Shown here in pieces: positions 44,166-52,516 of a stretch of DNA of 64,000 bases. Each line of letters opens with the position of its first letter. The stretch's first letter is position 1. Both the position numbers and the translations under genes were made by a program. Source of the DNA: Akkermansiaceae bacterium. Lineage in GTDB: Bacteria; Verrucomicrobiota; Verrucomicrobiia; Verrucomicrobiales; Akkermansiaceae. The DNA is taken from assembly GCA_017798145.1 (NCBI GenBank), contig CP059069.1, forward strand, positions 3,209,226 to 3,273,225, in the 5' to 3' direction. The notes beneath the pieces are model-generated. The model searched no databases. It was not told where the DNA came from and saw only the letters and a list, made by a program, of their open reading frames with translations.

Positions 44166-44977
44166 GAAATCATTTCCCAAGAAATGCCCTGGTCTTGCTG
44201 CTTGCGATGTTTGCTTCGCCAGCATATGCCGAGTCCGATCAGGATGCCGCCGGGCGGACCGCCTTCCAACAGGCGGACGACCGCCCTTGGCAGGAAGTCT
44301 TCGCCGACGACGGCACGGGGGATTGGAAAGGCAAATGGTTTCTCGACGGCAAAGTTGGCAAGGTGACCAATGGGCCGGAGGGCATGACCCTGACCGCCGG
44401 ACCCGAGTTCGGCAACGACGCGCATCACATGGTGCTCTGGACACGCGAGAGCTTCGAGGGGGACATCAAGATCGAGTATGACTTCACCCGGCTCGACGAG
44501 GAACGGCGCTGCGTGACCATCCTCTACATCCAGGCCACCGGCAGCGGCAGGGATGCCTTCGGCAAGGACATCGCCACCTGGAACGATCTGCGCAAGGTTC
44601 CTGCCATGAGCACCTACTACGACAACATGAATTCCTATCATCTCAGCTATGCCGCTTTCGGGAACTCGGGAAATGATCGGTCTTCCTACATACGCGGCCG
44701 CCGATACATGCCACACAGCACCGGGTTGAAGGGCACGGAACTGGTGCCCGACTACCGCTTCGATTCACTTTTCGCGTCGGGGGTGAAGCATCATATCATG
44801 GTCATCAAGCGGAGCCGCGACATCCATCTCCGGATTGAAAATCCCGACGGGATCCGCTACTGCCACCTGCACAACGCGAAGCTGCCTGTGATCACCGATG
44901 GAAGGATTGGCCTGAGACACATGTTCACCCGCTCGGCCCTTTACCGGAACTTCCGGGTCTCGACGCCGCTGAACTAG
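44162..44977 (+). CDS. Exported DUF1961 (concanavalin-like) protein
   Basis: The 271-aa protein has signal peptide RNHFPRNALVLLLAMFASPA. The body fits DUF1961, a jelly-roll lectin/glucanase-like fold: MTLTAGPEFGNDAHHMVLWT, EGDIKIEYDFTRLDEERRCV, MSTYYDNMNSYHLSYAAFG, HHIMVIKRSRDIHLRIENPD and IGLRHMFTRSALYRNFRVS. Members sit in polysaccharide-utilisation loci of Bacteroidetes and PVC bacteria. It is translationally coupled to the lyase-like gene. The likely role is binding or cleaving an acidic polysaccharide outside the cytoplasm. Confidence 0.85.
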   Translation: MRNHFPRNALVLLLAMFASPAYAESDQDAAGRTAFQQADDRPWQEVFADDGTGDWKGKWFLDGKVGKVTNGPEGMTLTAGPEFGNDAHHMVLWTRESFEGDIKIEYDFTRLDEERRCVTILYIQATGSGRDAFGKDIATWNDLRKVPAMSTYYDNMNSYHLSYAAFGNSGNDRSSYIRGRRYMPHSTGLKGTELVPDYRFDSLFASGVKHHIMVIKRSRDIHLRIENPDGIRYCHLHNAKLPVITDGRIGLRHMFTRSALYRNFRVSTPLN

Positions 44978-45415
44978 GTCTGATTGTGACTACGCAGGAG
45001 AATGAATCCCATTTACCATGCGGCTTCGGAAAGCCCTTGATCCGACTCGCCAATCTGGCAGAGGTGTGACGGATGGACAGGAATCTGACCAGCGAAGCCA
45101 GCCACCGGATTAGCGGGAGGCCGGTTCCTGTTGGTCTGGTTTCAAATCCATCTACCCATCCGGGACATAATGGCGGTTTTCCCGACGGATTTGACGGCAG
45201 CCAAGAGGAGCAGTCAGGCCGTCCAACTCCGGCTACGCCTCCGGTTCTGACAAAGAGACGTGTCGATGCCTGTCATTCTGGACAACCCGGAAAATCCAGT
45301 GACCCAAAGAATCCTATGAAATCAATAGATTATCCACCATGTCAGGGCTACCCAGCCCATCCGCCATCGAGGACTTCGTCCAGAGGCACAGGTGGTGCGA
45401 TTCCACGGATGCGCA
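44978..45415. other. Gene-free stretch after the DUF1961 gene
   Basis: About 440 bp without a supportable gene. Composition is less GC-rich and reading frames are broken. A short frame beginning ATGTCAGGG near 45342 (SPSAIEDFVQRHRWCDS...) runs into the pfp gene end and might be a relic, but I cannot name it. No repeats or tRNA-end duplication were found. Confidence 0.5.
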
Positions 45416-46642
45416 TCAAGCGTTGAGGATCTTTTTCACGGCAGGTGCGCGCAGGCGGTGAGGCTCCGGGAGGCTGGAGCCGAGGAGCGGGCGGCAGTAG
45501 TTCAGGAAATCCTGGGTCACGCCATTGCCTTCCTCGTTGATGAAGTTGTCCGGCATGTGGCGGGTCTTGCCTGCCACCTTCGAGATGTCCACCAGTTCGT
45601 AGTCCACCGAGTAGTCCAGCACCGGGCGCTTGATCGCGACCGAGCCATCAACGTTGTCCCACATGGCGAACTGCACGGCCTTCTCGCCGACCTCGCGCGC
45701 CTCGCGGGCGTCGCGGTCCGACTGGATGCCCATGAAGGAGCGCTGGAGGTAGCCGAAGGTATCGGAGCGGACACGCTTGATCCTGAGTCCGTCGCGGATC
45801 GTGTCCGCGAGGAGGTCGCCGAGTGCGCCGGTGCCGGAGAGCTGGACGTTGCCGTGGGAGTCGCGCTCCTCCTTGCCGAGCAGTTTCACGATCATCGGCG
45901 TGCCGTCGGGATCGGAAATGCCCTCCGAGACGGCGATGGTGCACATGCCGTATTTCGAATAGACCCGATCCACGTCGGCGAGGAGTTGCTCGGTCTTGAA
46001 ATGGCGCTCGGGCACATAAACAAGGTGCGGGCCGTCGTTGTAATACTTTTGTGCCAGCGCGGAGGCGGCGGTGAGGAAGCCGGCGTGGCGGCCCATGATG
46101 CAGCCGATGTAAACGCCCTGCAGGGCCCGGTTGTCGAGGTTCACGCCCATGAACGCCTGCGCCACGAAGCGCGCCGCCGAGCCGAAGCCCGGGCAGTGGT
46201 CGTTTTCCATCAGGTCGTTGTCGATGGTTTTCGGGATATGGATGGCTCGCAGCTCGTAGCCTTCCGCGTTTGCCTGTTCGTTGACGATGCGGACGGTGTC
46301 GGAGGAATCGTTTCCGCCGACGTAGAAGAAGTAACGGATGTCGTGGGCTTTCATCACCTCGAACATGCGGGCGCAGTATTCCTCGTCGGGCTTGTCGCGG
46401 GTGGAAAGGAGTCCGGAAGACGGGGTGCCTGCGACCTGTTCGAGGTTGTGGGTGGTCTCGCGGGTGAGATCGACGAAGTTCTCGTTGATGATGCCGGAAA
46501 CGCCGTGCACGGCCCCGTAGATCGAGGTTACCTGGGAGAATTTCCGGGCTTCGAGGGCGACGCCGACGATGCTCTGGTTGATCACAGGGGTGGGGCCGCC
46601 GCCCTGGGCGACGAGAACTTTTCCTTCAAGACGGTTGCTCAT
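45416..46642 (-). CDS. pfp: Diphosphate-dependent 6-phosphofructokinase
   Basis: The protein has 408 aa from ATG 46642. PFK landmarks are VAQGGGPTPVINQSIVGV, YVGGNDSSDTV, HIPKTIDNDL, GRHAGFLTAASALA and MGIQSDRDAREAREVG. Two positions separate PPi from ATP enzymes. GGND has Asp where ATP-PFKs have Gly (E. coli G104), and PKTIDND has Lys where ATP-PFKs have Gly (G124). Both are the PPi type. It reversibly phosphorylates fructose 6-phosphate with pyrophosphate, working in glycolysis or gluconeogenesis. Confidence 0.93.
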   Translation of the reverse strand: MSNRLEGKVLVAQGGGPTPVINQSIVGVALEARKFSQVTSIYGAVHGVSGIINENFVDLTRETTHNLEQVAGTPSSGLLSTRDKPDEEYCARMFEVMKAHDIRYFFYVGGNDSSDTVRIVNEQANAEGYELRAIHIPKTIDNDLMENDHCPGFGSAARFVAQAFMGVNLDNRALQGVYIGCIMGRHAGFLTAASALAQKYYNDGPHLVYVPERHFKTEQLLADVDRVYSKYGMCTIAVSEGISDPDGTPMIVKLLGKEERDSHGNVQLSGTGALGDLLADTIRDGLRIKRVRSDTFGYLQRSFMGIQSDRDAREAREVGEKAVQFAMWDNVDGSVAIKRPVLDYSVDYELVDISKVAGKTRHMPDNFINEEGNGVTQDFLNYCRPLLGSSLPEPHRLRAPAVKKILNA

Positions 46643-46697
46643 ACGGGCGGGAGGATTTGTGTTTCGGGGGCGCTGGGCAAGGACTTTTCCTGGTGGA

Positions 46698-46739
46698 TGA
46701 AGGTCGAACATCGAACATTGAACATTGAAGGTCGAATGT
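46698..46739. repeat. Degenerate heptamer array YGAACAT x6
   Basis: Units TGAAGGT/CGAACAT/CGAACAT/TGAACAT/TGAAGGT/CGAATGT run in one 7-bp phase. They lie in the divergent gap between pfp and the 159-aa unknown gene. The first and fifth units are identical, suggesting a higher-order 28-bp repeat. Confidence 0.85.
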
Positions 46740-46752
46740 GGAGGATCGCTGT

Positions 46753-47232
46753 GTGGAAGCTTGTCCGTATCTGCCGCATTGGGAACCCGGAACGCGGAAA
46801 GCGCATGGGCTGGGGCGTGGTGGGGATTTCTACCTGGATGCGCTCACTTTTGCGCAGGGGCATTGGCTGGAGGGCAAACCTGCGCAGGCGATCCTGCAGC
46901 TCAACCGTGCGTTCTCGGCGGACATTTCCGGAAATGATCCGATCCTGGAAACCTGGCCGTGGCCCTATGCGGCGCTGGAGTGGATGTTGGAACAGGCGGC
47001 GGATGGGCGCTGCGGTTTTCTCGGGAACCCGGTCCGGCATTTCCAGCACCTCGCCACGCGGATGAGCGGCCCGCGGAGGGAGGTCCGGATTGTGCGGGCA
47101 TGGAAATGTTTCCACATCGCCCGGCGTGTGCTCGATGGCAAGGGGGGCTTTCCGTTGGATGGGAGGCAGATCGCGCGCGAGGGGATTTTCATCCCGGGAA
47201 ATGATCACGGATTTCCACCCCGCCCCACTTGA
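46753..47232 (+). CDS. Conserved hypothetical protein with NPVRHFQHLATRM motif
   Basis: The protein has 159 aa from GTG 46753, chosen because GGAGG lies 8 nt upstream. Started at GTG 46738 it would begin inside the repeat. Conserved-looking blocks are FYLDALTFAQGHWLEGKPAQ, AILQLNRAFSADISGNDPIL, WPWPYAALEWMLEQA and FLGNPVRHFQHLATRMSGPR, then RIVRAWKCFHIAR. I believe the family is widespread in Verrucomicrobia but know no function. The protein is cytoplasmic, helical and His/Trp-rich. Confidence 0.78.
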   Translation: MEACPYLPHWEPGTRKAHGLGRGGDFYLDALTFAQGHWLEGKPAQAILQLNRAFSADISGNDPILETWPWPYAALEWMLEQAADGRCGFLGNPVRHFQHLATRMSGPRREVRIVRAWKCFHIARRVLDGKGGFPLDGRQIAREGIFIPGNDHGFPPRPT

Positions 47233-47283
47233 CCGGCTCGGGTGGAACGGTAATCTGCGAGCGCCTTCAGATTGCCTCTCTCC

Positions 47284-47949
47284 ATGAAACACGTTCTCAC
47301 CCTTTGTGCATTGTATGCCACCTCGTTCGGTGCCCATGCGGAATTGCCATCCTCCGGGTTTCGGGCGGTGCAAGGTGGCGCTTCGCCGGACGGGCGGTGG
47401 CTGGTCTGCGTGCTGGATTCCTCGGGTGTGGAATTCGTGGATGAACTGCCGGGGCCGAACCACTCGGCCTATCTCGTCGATCTCGGAAAGATGGCGGTGG
47501 CGGCGAAAATCCCGCAAGCTGAGACCCTTGGCAGTTATCACGGCTGGCCCGAGACGAACGTGAAGGCGAAGTGGTTTCCCGATTCGAAGTCCGTTTCCAT
47601 CAGCTGGAGGGTGGCGCGGGTGAGCCATGATTTACGGATTCCCGAGGTTTCGCAAACCGGTGAGATGCAAGCGGTCGTGTTGCCCCAACCCGGCGATGAG
47701 GGCACGATTTCCGCTCGGCTCAAGGCGCATTCGAATTGCGGTGTCCATATGGATTCGGTGACTGCGAAGGGGGAGATTGTCGTGGTGTATCATGGTTTCC
47801 ATCCCAAGGACGAGGCTTTCTGGGAAACCGAGGAAGGGATGACGTTTGATCGCAACCGGATCGAGGTGGTATACGCGAAGGATGGCGGGGAGTGGAGAAT
47901 CACGGGCATAGGCAGCCCCGGAATCCATGGTGAGCCAGCCCCCGGGTGA
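47284..47949 (+). CDS. Exported hypothetical protein, 221 aa
   Basis: The ATG at 47284 starts a signal peptide (MKHVLTLCALYATSFGAHA). The body is beta-rich and begins with a propeller-like phrase (VQGGASPDGRWLVCVLDSSG), followed by WFPDSKSVSISWRVARVSHD and a C-terminal EVVYAKDGGEWRITGIG. It could be a single-blade or small propeller-like periplasmic protein. No family is recognised. Its stop overlaps the start of the GNAT gene by one base, so the two are probably translated together. Confidence 0.7.
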   Translation: MKHVLTLCALYATSFGAHAELPSSGFRAVQGGASPDGRWLVCVLDSSGVEFVDELPGPNHSAYLVDLGKMAVAAKIPQAETLGSYHGWPETNVKAKWFPDSKSVSISWRVARVSHDLRIPEVSQTGEMQAVVLPQPGDEGTISARLKAHSNCGVHMDSVTAKGEIVVVYHGFHPKDEAFWETEEGMTFDRNRIEVVYAKDGGEWRITGIGSPGIHGEPAPG

Positions 47950-48479
47950 TGAAGGAGAGGAGAGATGTAACCCTCCGCGACGGCACGCCCGGATACGTCC
48001 GTCCTATCGTTCCGTCGGATCGGGCGGCTCTTGCGGCGGCGCTGGAGGATCTCGCGCCGGACAGCCGGATGCGGCGTTTCCTTTTCGACAAGACCTCGCT
48101 TTCCGAGCGGGAGCTCGCCCGCTTATCCAATCCCGACGGCATCGACCACATCGCCTACGGGCTGGCGGTGGATCTGGAGGGCGAGTTCACGCCCATCGCC
48201 GTCGCGCGGTGTTTCCGGGATCATGAGGACAGGACGCTGGCGGAGATCGCGGTGGTCACGGCGGACGCCTGGCAAGGCAAAGGTGCGGGTGCTGAACTCA
48301 TGCGCTCCCTCTCCGCCGCGGCTTACGGCGTGGGGGTGAGAAAGTGGTTGGTGCCGATGTTTGCCGACAATACCGGGATGCGGAGCTTACTGGACGGCTT
48401 CGCAAAGAGACTTTCCGAGCGCGATCTCGGCGGCGGGATCGTGGAGATGGTTTATCGGATCAGGGAGCCGTCGGTTTAG
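47949..48479 (+). CDS. GNAT-family acetyltransferase
   Basis: The protein has 176 aa from ATG 47949 in a TGATG overlap. The acetyl-CoA loop is ADAWQGKGAGAELMRSLSAA (Q-x-x-G-x-A/G), preceded by AEIAVVTADAW and followed by the C-terminal FADNTGMRSLLDGFAKRL. The N-terminus matches GNAT domains that follow CoA-binding modules (VRPIVPSDRAALAAALEDLA, PDSRMRRFLF). The acetyl acceptor cannot be told; protein lysine or small-molecule acetylation are both possible. Its end overlaps the Nramp-like stop by 4 bp on the opposite strand. Confidence 0.85.
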   Translation: MKERRDVTLRDGTPGYVRPIVPSDRAALAAALEDLAPDSRMRRFLFDKTSLSERELARLSNPDGIDHIAYGLAVDLEGEFTPIAVARCFRDHEDRTLAEIAVVTADAWQGKGAGAELMRSLSAAAYGVGVRKWLVPMFADNTGMRSLLDGFAKRLSERDLGGGIVEMVYRIREPSV

Positions 48480-50146
48480 GCGCGGTTCTTTTTCAGGAAG
48501 CCGACGCTGCCCAGGATCGCGAGGGTGGCGAGGATGATGATGCCGATGGTGCCGGGAAGGCCTTTTGCGGAGAGAACCCAGATGGAACCTGCGGTGGCGA
48601 TGCCGGTGGCGATCACCATCAGGACGTTCCAGCGGACGCGGCGCGCCCCGACGGGCATGTCCGCGCCGAGGAGGGTTTTGGAGTTCATCATCAGGAGGAA
48701 GGTGAAGTAGGCGATGGGGATCATGGAGCCGCCGATGACGGAGGTGGGGACGGCGAGGGCGGCGCGGGCATCCGGGTTGCCCCAGAGGAAAGCCCCCGCA
48801 AAACCGCCGAGGCCGGAGATGGCGCAGCCGAGGAGGTGGATGTTTCGGTTGCCGGGCTTGCCGAGCATTTCGGTCAGGGCGAAGCCGTTCATCAGCATGA
48901 GGACGATGATGGTGGAAAGCGCCATGCCCATCACACCCAGGCCGAAGACCTTCTGGGCGATGCCCGGGCCGGTGAGGGGCTGGAGGGTAGTGGCGAGCTG
49001 GATGTTGCCGCGCTGGGCGAGCATGGCTCCCATGGCGCGGTCTGCCTCCGGCAACGCTGCGACGGCGGCGGGGATGGCGGCGGCTTTTTCAGCGGCTGGC
49101 AGTTCGGCGGTGGCTGCAAGCACGGCCGGATGGGTCTTGAAGGCGGCATGGTAGCTGTTGGCGGCCGCAGGGATGGGGGTGCCGTCGGCGTTGAGGATAT
49201 CGCCGGTTTTCGCGTGGAAGGCGGCGGCGGCGGCGATAACGATGCAGGAGGTGGCCAGCACGAAGGGGACGATGAGGCCGATGGAAAGGTCAAAGATGGC
49301 GAGACCGCGCTCGCGGCGGCCCCATTTCCTGCGGAGCATGGAGTAGGGGAGGAGGAAGGTCATGTTGATGCCCACGGCGGTGCCGAAGGCGGTGATGATG
49401 ATGTCGCGCTGGCTGCTGACGATGGCACCGGTCCAATATTGGGCGAACTCGCCTGTCGCGGCGATGGGGGCGATGTAGTCCTTGGCGGGGTTGTAGAGGT
49501 CGCTGACGCGCGGGAGCATGCCATTGAAGATTTCACCCCAGCTGATGGCTCCGGAAAACGTGAGTACGCCCACGACGAGGAAGAAGGCGATCACGATGAG
49601 GCCGACCATGGCCTTGAGGACGTTCTCGAAAACTTTCACGCCCTTGCTACCGGATTCATAGGCGAAGTTGATGCCCATGCCGACGACGAAGAAGAGCACG
49701 GCGATGGCGATGGTGGAGCCTGTGGATGTGCCGAGGAAAGGGAAGATGTTCTGCTGCATCGCGCCGATGCCGAGGCTGAACTGAGGCATGGCCCAGACGA
49801 TGTTCGCCATGAGGGTGGCGATAACCCATGCCCATGCGAGGACGGGGGAGACGTGGGATTTGATTGACTCGAAGGGGCGGCGGCCGGTGGAGAGGGTGAC
49901 GTAGCCGATGGCGGAGAGCATGATCACGCCGAGGATCATGGCGAGCGGCTGGAGCCACATGAGTTGGTAGCCGGAGATGATGCCGACGTAGAGGGCACCG
50001 GCCAGGGAGCCGCCGCCAAGGGTGATCGCGCCTTGCAGCCAGCCGGGGCCGGAGAGCTTGGTGTAGATGGCGGCTTTGCCGAGCGGGCCTTTGGTTTCGG
50101 CAAGGTCGAGGAGTTCTGATTCTGATTTGGTGACCTGGGTTTTCAT
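48476..50146 (-). CDS. Nramp-related transporter lacking canonical metal motifs
   Basis: The protein has 556 aa from ATG 50146; the longer frame runs into upstream noncoding sequence. About 11 membrane helices have the LeuT-like Nramp arrangement (GPGWLQGAITLGGGSLAGAL, PLAMILGVIMLSAIGYVTL, ITAFGTAVGINMTFLLPYSM, MGMALSTIIVLMLMNGFALT). The TM1 DPGN motif is replaced by GPGW...GGGS, and the TM6 MPH is absent. A ~75-residue Ala-rich extramembrane loop interrupts the middle (AAFHAKTGDILNADG...ALPEADRAM). NCBI-type annotation would read divalent metal cation transporter, but the substrate may differ, for example Mg(II) as in Nramp-related Mg transporters. Confidence 0.8.
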   Translation of the reverse strand: MKTQVTKSESELLDLAETKGPLGKAAIYTKLSGPGWLQGAITLGGGSLAGALYVGIISGYQLMWLQPLAMILGVIMLSAIGYVTLSTGRRPFESIKSHVSPVLAWAWVIATLMANIVWAMPQFSLGIGAMQQNIFPFLGTSTGSTIAIAVLFFVVGMGINFAYESGSKGVKVFENVLKAMVGLIVIAFFLVVGVLTFSGAISWGEIFNGMLPRVSDLYNPAKDYIAPIAATGEFAQYWTGAIVSSQRDIIITAFGTAVGINMTFLLPYSMLRRKWGRRERGLAIFDLSIGLIVPFVLATSCIVIAAAAAFHAKTGDILNADGTPIPAAANSYHAAFKTHPAVLAATAELPAAEKAAAIPAAVAALPEADRAMGAMLAQRGNIQLATTLQPLTGPGIAQKVFGLGVMGMALSTIIVLMLMNGFALTEMLGKPGNRNIHLLGCAISGLGGFAGAFLWGNPDARAALAVPTSVIGGSMIPIAYFTFLLMMNSKTLLGADMPVGARRVRWNVLMVIATGIATAGSIWVLSAKGLPGTIGIIILATLAILGSVGFLKKNRA

Positions 50147-50158
50147 GTTTCGCTGGGG

Positions 50159-50172
50159 GGAGATTGGAGATT
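50159..50172. repeat. Short heptamer repeat GGAGATT x2
   Basis: Two perfect copies, then a diverged GCAGGCGATT, in the leader of the Nramp-like gene. Confidence 0.5.
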
Positions 50173-50193
50173 GCAGGCGATTATGGAAGGATT

Positions 50194-51003
50194 TTAACCA
50201 AAGGCGGCGCGGAGGTTTGCCATGCTTTCTGCGGCGAGGGTGTCCGGGGGGATGTTTGTATCGAAGACCTCGACGGAAACCCATTTGTCGTAGCGTCCCC
50301 TGATGAGTTCGGCGGCGATGGGCGGGAAATCGACATCGCCCATGCCGGGGCCGCGGAGGTTGGGGTCGTTCGCGTGGAAGTGGGCGGCCCAGGGGAGGGA
50401 TTCGCGGACGGTTTCCGGGATGGGTTTGCTGTCGGCGGCCATGGCCTTGACATCGAGGTGGAGTCGGACTTGCGGTGAATCGATTTTTTCTAACAGCGCG
50501 ATGGTCTCGGCGGCGGTGTTGATGAAATTCGTTTCCGAGGGTCCGAGGAATTCGAAGGCGACGGTGACGCCCGCCGCCGCGAGGTGGGGGGAGAGGCGCT
50601 GGAAAAAGTCGATGAAGCGCGCCTCGGCATCCGGGCGCGACCATCCGGGAGCTAACGTGCGCTGCTGGGGGCTGCCCCAGACCATGATATTCCCGCCCAT
50701 GGCGGAGCAGGTTTCGGCGAGGTGGCGGGCGTAATCGAAGGTGCGCTGTAGGACGGCGGGGTGGGGATCGGTGAGGTGGTAGCCTTCGGTTTTGGCGAGC
50801 AGCCAGTGGAGGCCGACCATTTCGAGGCCGTGGTCGCGGACGATGGCTCCGTATTTTTCCGCTTCTGTGTGGGTGAGTGTTTCGGGATTTCCGAGGGTGA
50901 AGGGGGCGACCTCAAGGCCGGTGTAGCCGTGGCGTGCGGCCTTGGCGCAGCTACCGGGAAAATCGTGGTCGCGGAAAGTTTCGTTGCAGATTGCGAATTT
51001 CAT
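50194..51003 (-). CDS. Sugar phosphate isomerase/epimerase-like TIM-barrel protein
   Basis: The protein has 269 aa from ATG 51003. It is an AP-endonuclease-2-type TIM barrel: CNETFRDHDFPGSCAKAARH, GYTGLEVAPFTLGNPETLTH, VGLHWLLAKTEGYHLTD, VAFEFLGPSETNFINT, LHLDVKAMAAD and AAHFHANDPNLRGPGMGDVD. Glu, Asp, His and Glu residues (EFLG, LDVKA, HFHAND, SVEVFD) can form the metal site. Members isomerise keto-sugars, hydroxypyruvate or inositol derivatives. It lies between the photolyase and Nramp-like genes on the same strand. Confidence 0.85.
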   Translation of the reverse strand: MKFAICNETFRDHDFPGSCAKAARHGYTGLEVAPFTLGNPETLTHTEAEKYGAIVRDHGLEMVGLHWLLAKTEGYHLTDPHPAVLQRTFDYARHLAETCSAMGGNIMVWGSPQQRTLAPGWSRPDAEARFIDFFQRLSPHLAAAGVTVAFEFLGPSETNFINTAAETIALLEKIDSPQVRLHLDVKAMAADSKPIPETVRESLPWAAHFHANDPNLRGPGMGDVDFPPIAAELIRGRYDKWVSVEVFDTNIPPDTLAAESMANLRAAFG

Positions 51004-51064
51004 GTGAGGCTGGGGTTCTGGGGGCAGGGGAACCACGGATGAACGCGGCTCGGGTTCCCGATTC

Positions 51065-52462
51065 TCAGTTGCCCCGGTGCTTTTTGAAGATCGCGAGGGT
51101 GCGGTCGCGCTCGGCCTTGTGATCGACGCAGGGTAGGGGATAGCCGGGGGCGAGGGGGTTGCCATTTTCCGGAGGGGATTGGAATTTCTTCGGATCGACC
51201 CCGGCGAGCTCCGGCACCCAGCGCTTGATGTATTTCCCCACGGGATCGTGCTTCGCGGTCTGGGACCATGGGTTCTGGATGCGAAAATAAGGGGCGGCAT
51301 CAGCCCCGGTGCCGGCGGACCATTGCCAGCCGCCGTTGTTGGAGGCGATCTCTCCGTCCGTTAGGTGCTGCATGAAGTGGGACTCGCCGAGTTTCCAGTC
51401 GATGTGCAGGTCCTTTGTGAGGAACATGGCGGTGATCATGCGGACGCGGTTGTGCATGAATCCGGTTTTGAGGAGCTGGCGCATCCCGGCATCGACGATG
51501 GGGAAGCCGGTCTCGCCGCGTTTCCACTTGTCGAAATTCCCGCCGGGTTCCACCCACGGCAGGCCTTTCCAGTCCTCGTTGAACTCGTGGTCGAGGACGT
51601 GGGGAAAGTGGTGGAGTATGGCGAAGTAGAACTCGCGCCAGGCGAGTTCCTTGATGTAGGTGGCGATCGATTCGCGTGGGACGCCGCGCGCCTCCTTGTA
51701 TTCGTCGTTCACCTTCGCATACAGGGTGCGGATGGAGATGAGGCCGTAGCGGAGATCCTGGGATAGGCGGGAGGTGCCGTCCTCGGAGGGGATGTCGCGC
51801 AGATCCTGGTAGCTGCGGATGATCTTCGAAACGGCGCGATCCATCCGCTGGCGGGCAGCGCGTTCGCCGGGTTCGGGGAGGTCTGCGGTGGGTCTTTCCA
51901 GTCCCCAGTGGGCGACGGTGGGAAGCTCCAGGGAGGGGATGCCTGCCGGGGTGTTGAGCGCTTCCGGTTTCGGGTAAGGTGTGGGCTTATCTCGCTCGAT
52001 CCAGTTCCGGTAATAAGGTGTGAAGACCTTGTAGGGGGTTTCCGACTGGGTAAGGATTTCGGCAGGTGTGTGGAGGGAGGCGTCGTCGTGTCCTGTGCAG
52101 CGGATGCCGAGTTCTTCGCAGAGTCCGATGAGCTTTTCCTCAACGCGTTTGCCGAATGGGTCTGGGTCGCGGTTGAAATGGATGGCTTCGGCTCCGGTTT
52201 CCCCGATGAGTTTGCGTATTTCGGTAACGGCATCGCCGCAGCGGATGATGAGGCGGCCTTGCAGCGTTTCGAGGTTCCTTGAGAGCGATGCGAGGCATCC
52301 GCAGAGGAAGTGCTGACGATTTGAGCCGGTCCAGTGATGCGAGCTTTTCCAATCGCTGAGGACATAGACCGGGATCACCGGGTTGCCCTTCGAGGCGTGA
52401 TGGAGGGCGGTGTTGTCGGCGATGCGGAGATCGCGGCGGAACCAATGGATGACCGGAGGCAT
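51065..52462 (-). CDS. phrB: Deoxyribodipyrimidine photo-lyase
   Basis: The protein has 465 aa from ATG 52462 (PPVIHWFRRDLRIADNTALH). The antenna-binding alpha/beta domain is followed by the FAD-binding helical domain with YIKELAWREFYFAILHHFPH, WKRGETGFPIVDAGMRQLLK, TGFMHNRVRMITAMFLTKDL and GGWQWSAGTGADAAPYFRIQ then NP. These match class I CPD photolyases. It repairs UV pyrimidine dimers with blue light, so the organism probably meets sunlight. (6-4) specificity is a less likely alternative. Confidence 0.95.
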   Translation of the reverse strand: MPPVIHWFRRDLRIADNTALHHASKGNPVIPVYVLSDWKSSHHWTGSNRQHFLCGCLASLSRNLETLQGRLIIRCGDAVTEIRKLIGETGAEAIHFNRDPDPFGKRVEEKLIGLCEELGIRCTGHDDASLHTPAEILTQSETPYKVFTPYYRNWIERDKPTPYPKPEALNTPAGIPSLELPTVAHWGLERPTADLPEPGERAARQRMDRAVSKIIRSYQDLRDIPSEDGTSRLSQDLRYGLISIRTLYAKVNDEYKEARGVPRESIATYIKELAWREFYFAILHHFPHVLDHEFNEDWKGLPWVEPGGNFDKWKRGETGFPIVDAGMRQLLKTGFMHNRVRMITAMFLTKDLHIDWKLGESHFMQHLTDGEIASNNGGWQWSAGTGADAAPYFRIQNPWSQTAKHDPVGKYIKRWVPELAGVDPKKFQSPPENGNPLAPGYPLPCVDHKAERDRTLAIFKKHRGN

Positions 52463-52516
52463 GGGCGACGAAAGCACCGTTTCGCGCCGGGCAAAACGAA
52501 AATCAGCGGGAGTGGA

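Noticed and set aside
41967..44444. 825-aa minus frame across tRNA-Ser and the lyase-like gene
   Set aside because: It would run through the tRNA and oppose a gene with signal peptide and coupled partner; composition is that of an antisense shadow.
45342..45436. Possible N-terminus of an integrase-like protein (AIEDFVQRHRWCDS)
   Set aside because: Too short, runs into pfp on the other strand, and no att sites or other integrase parts are seen.
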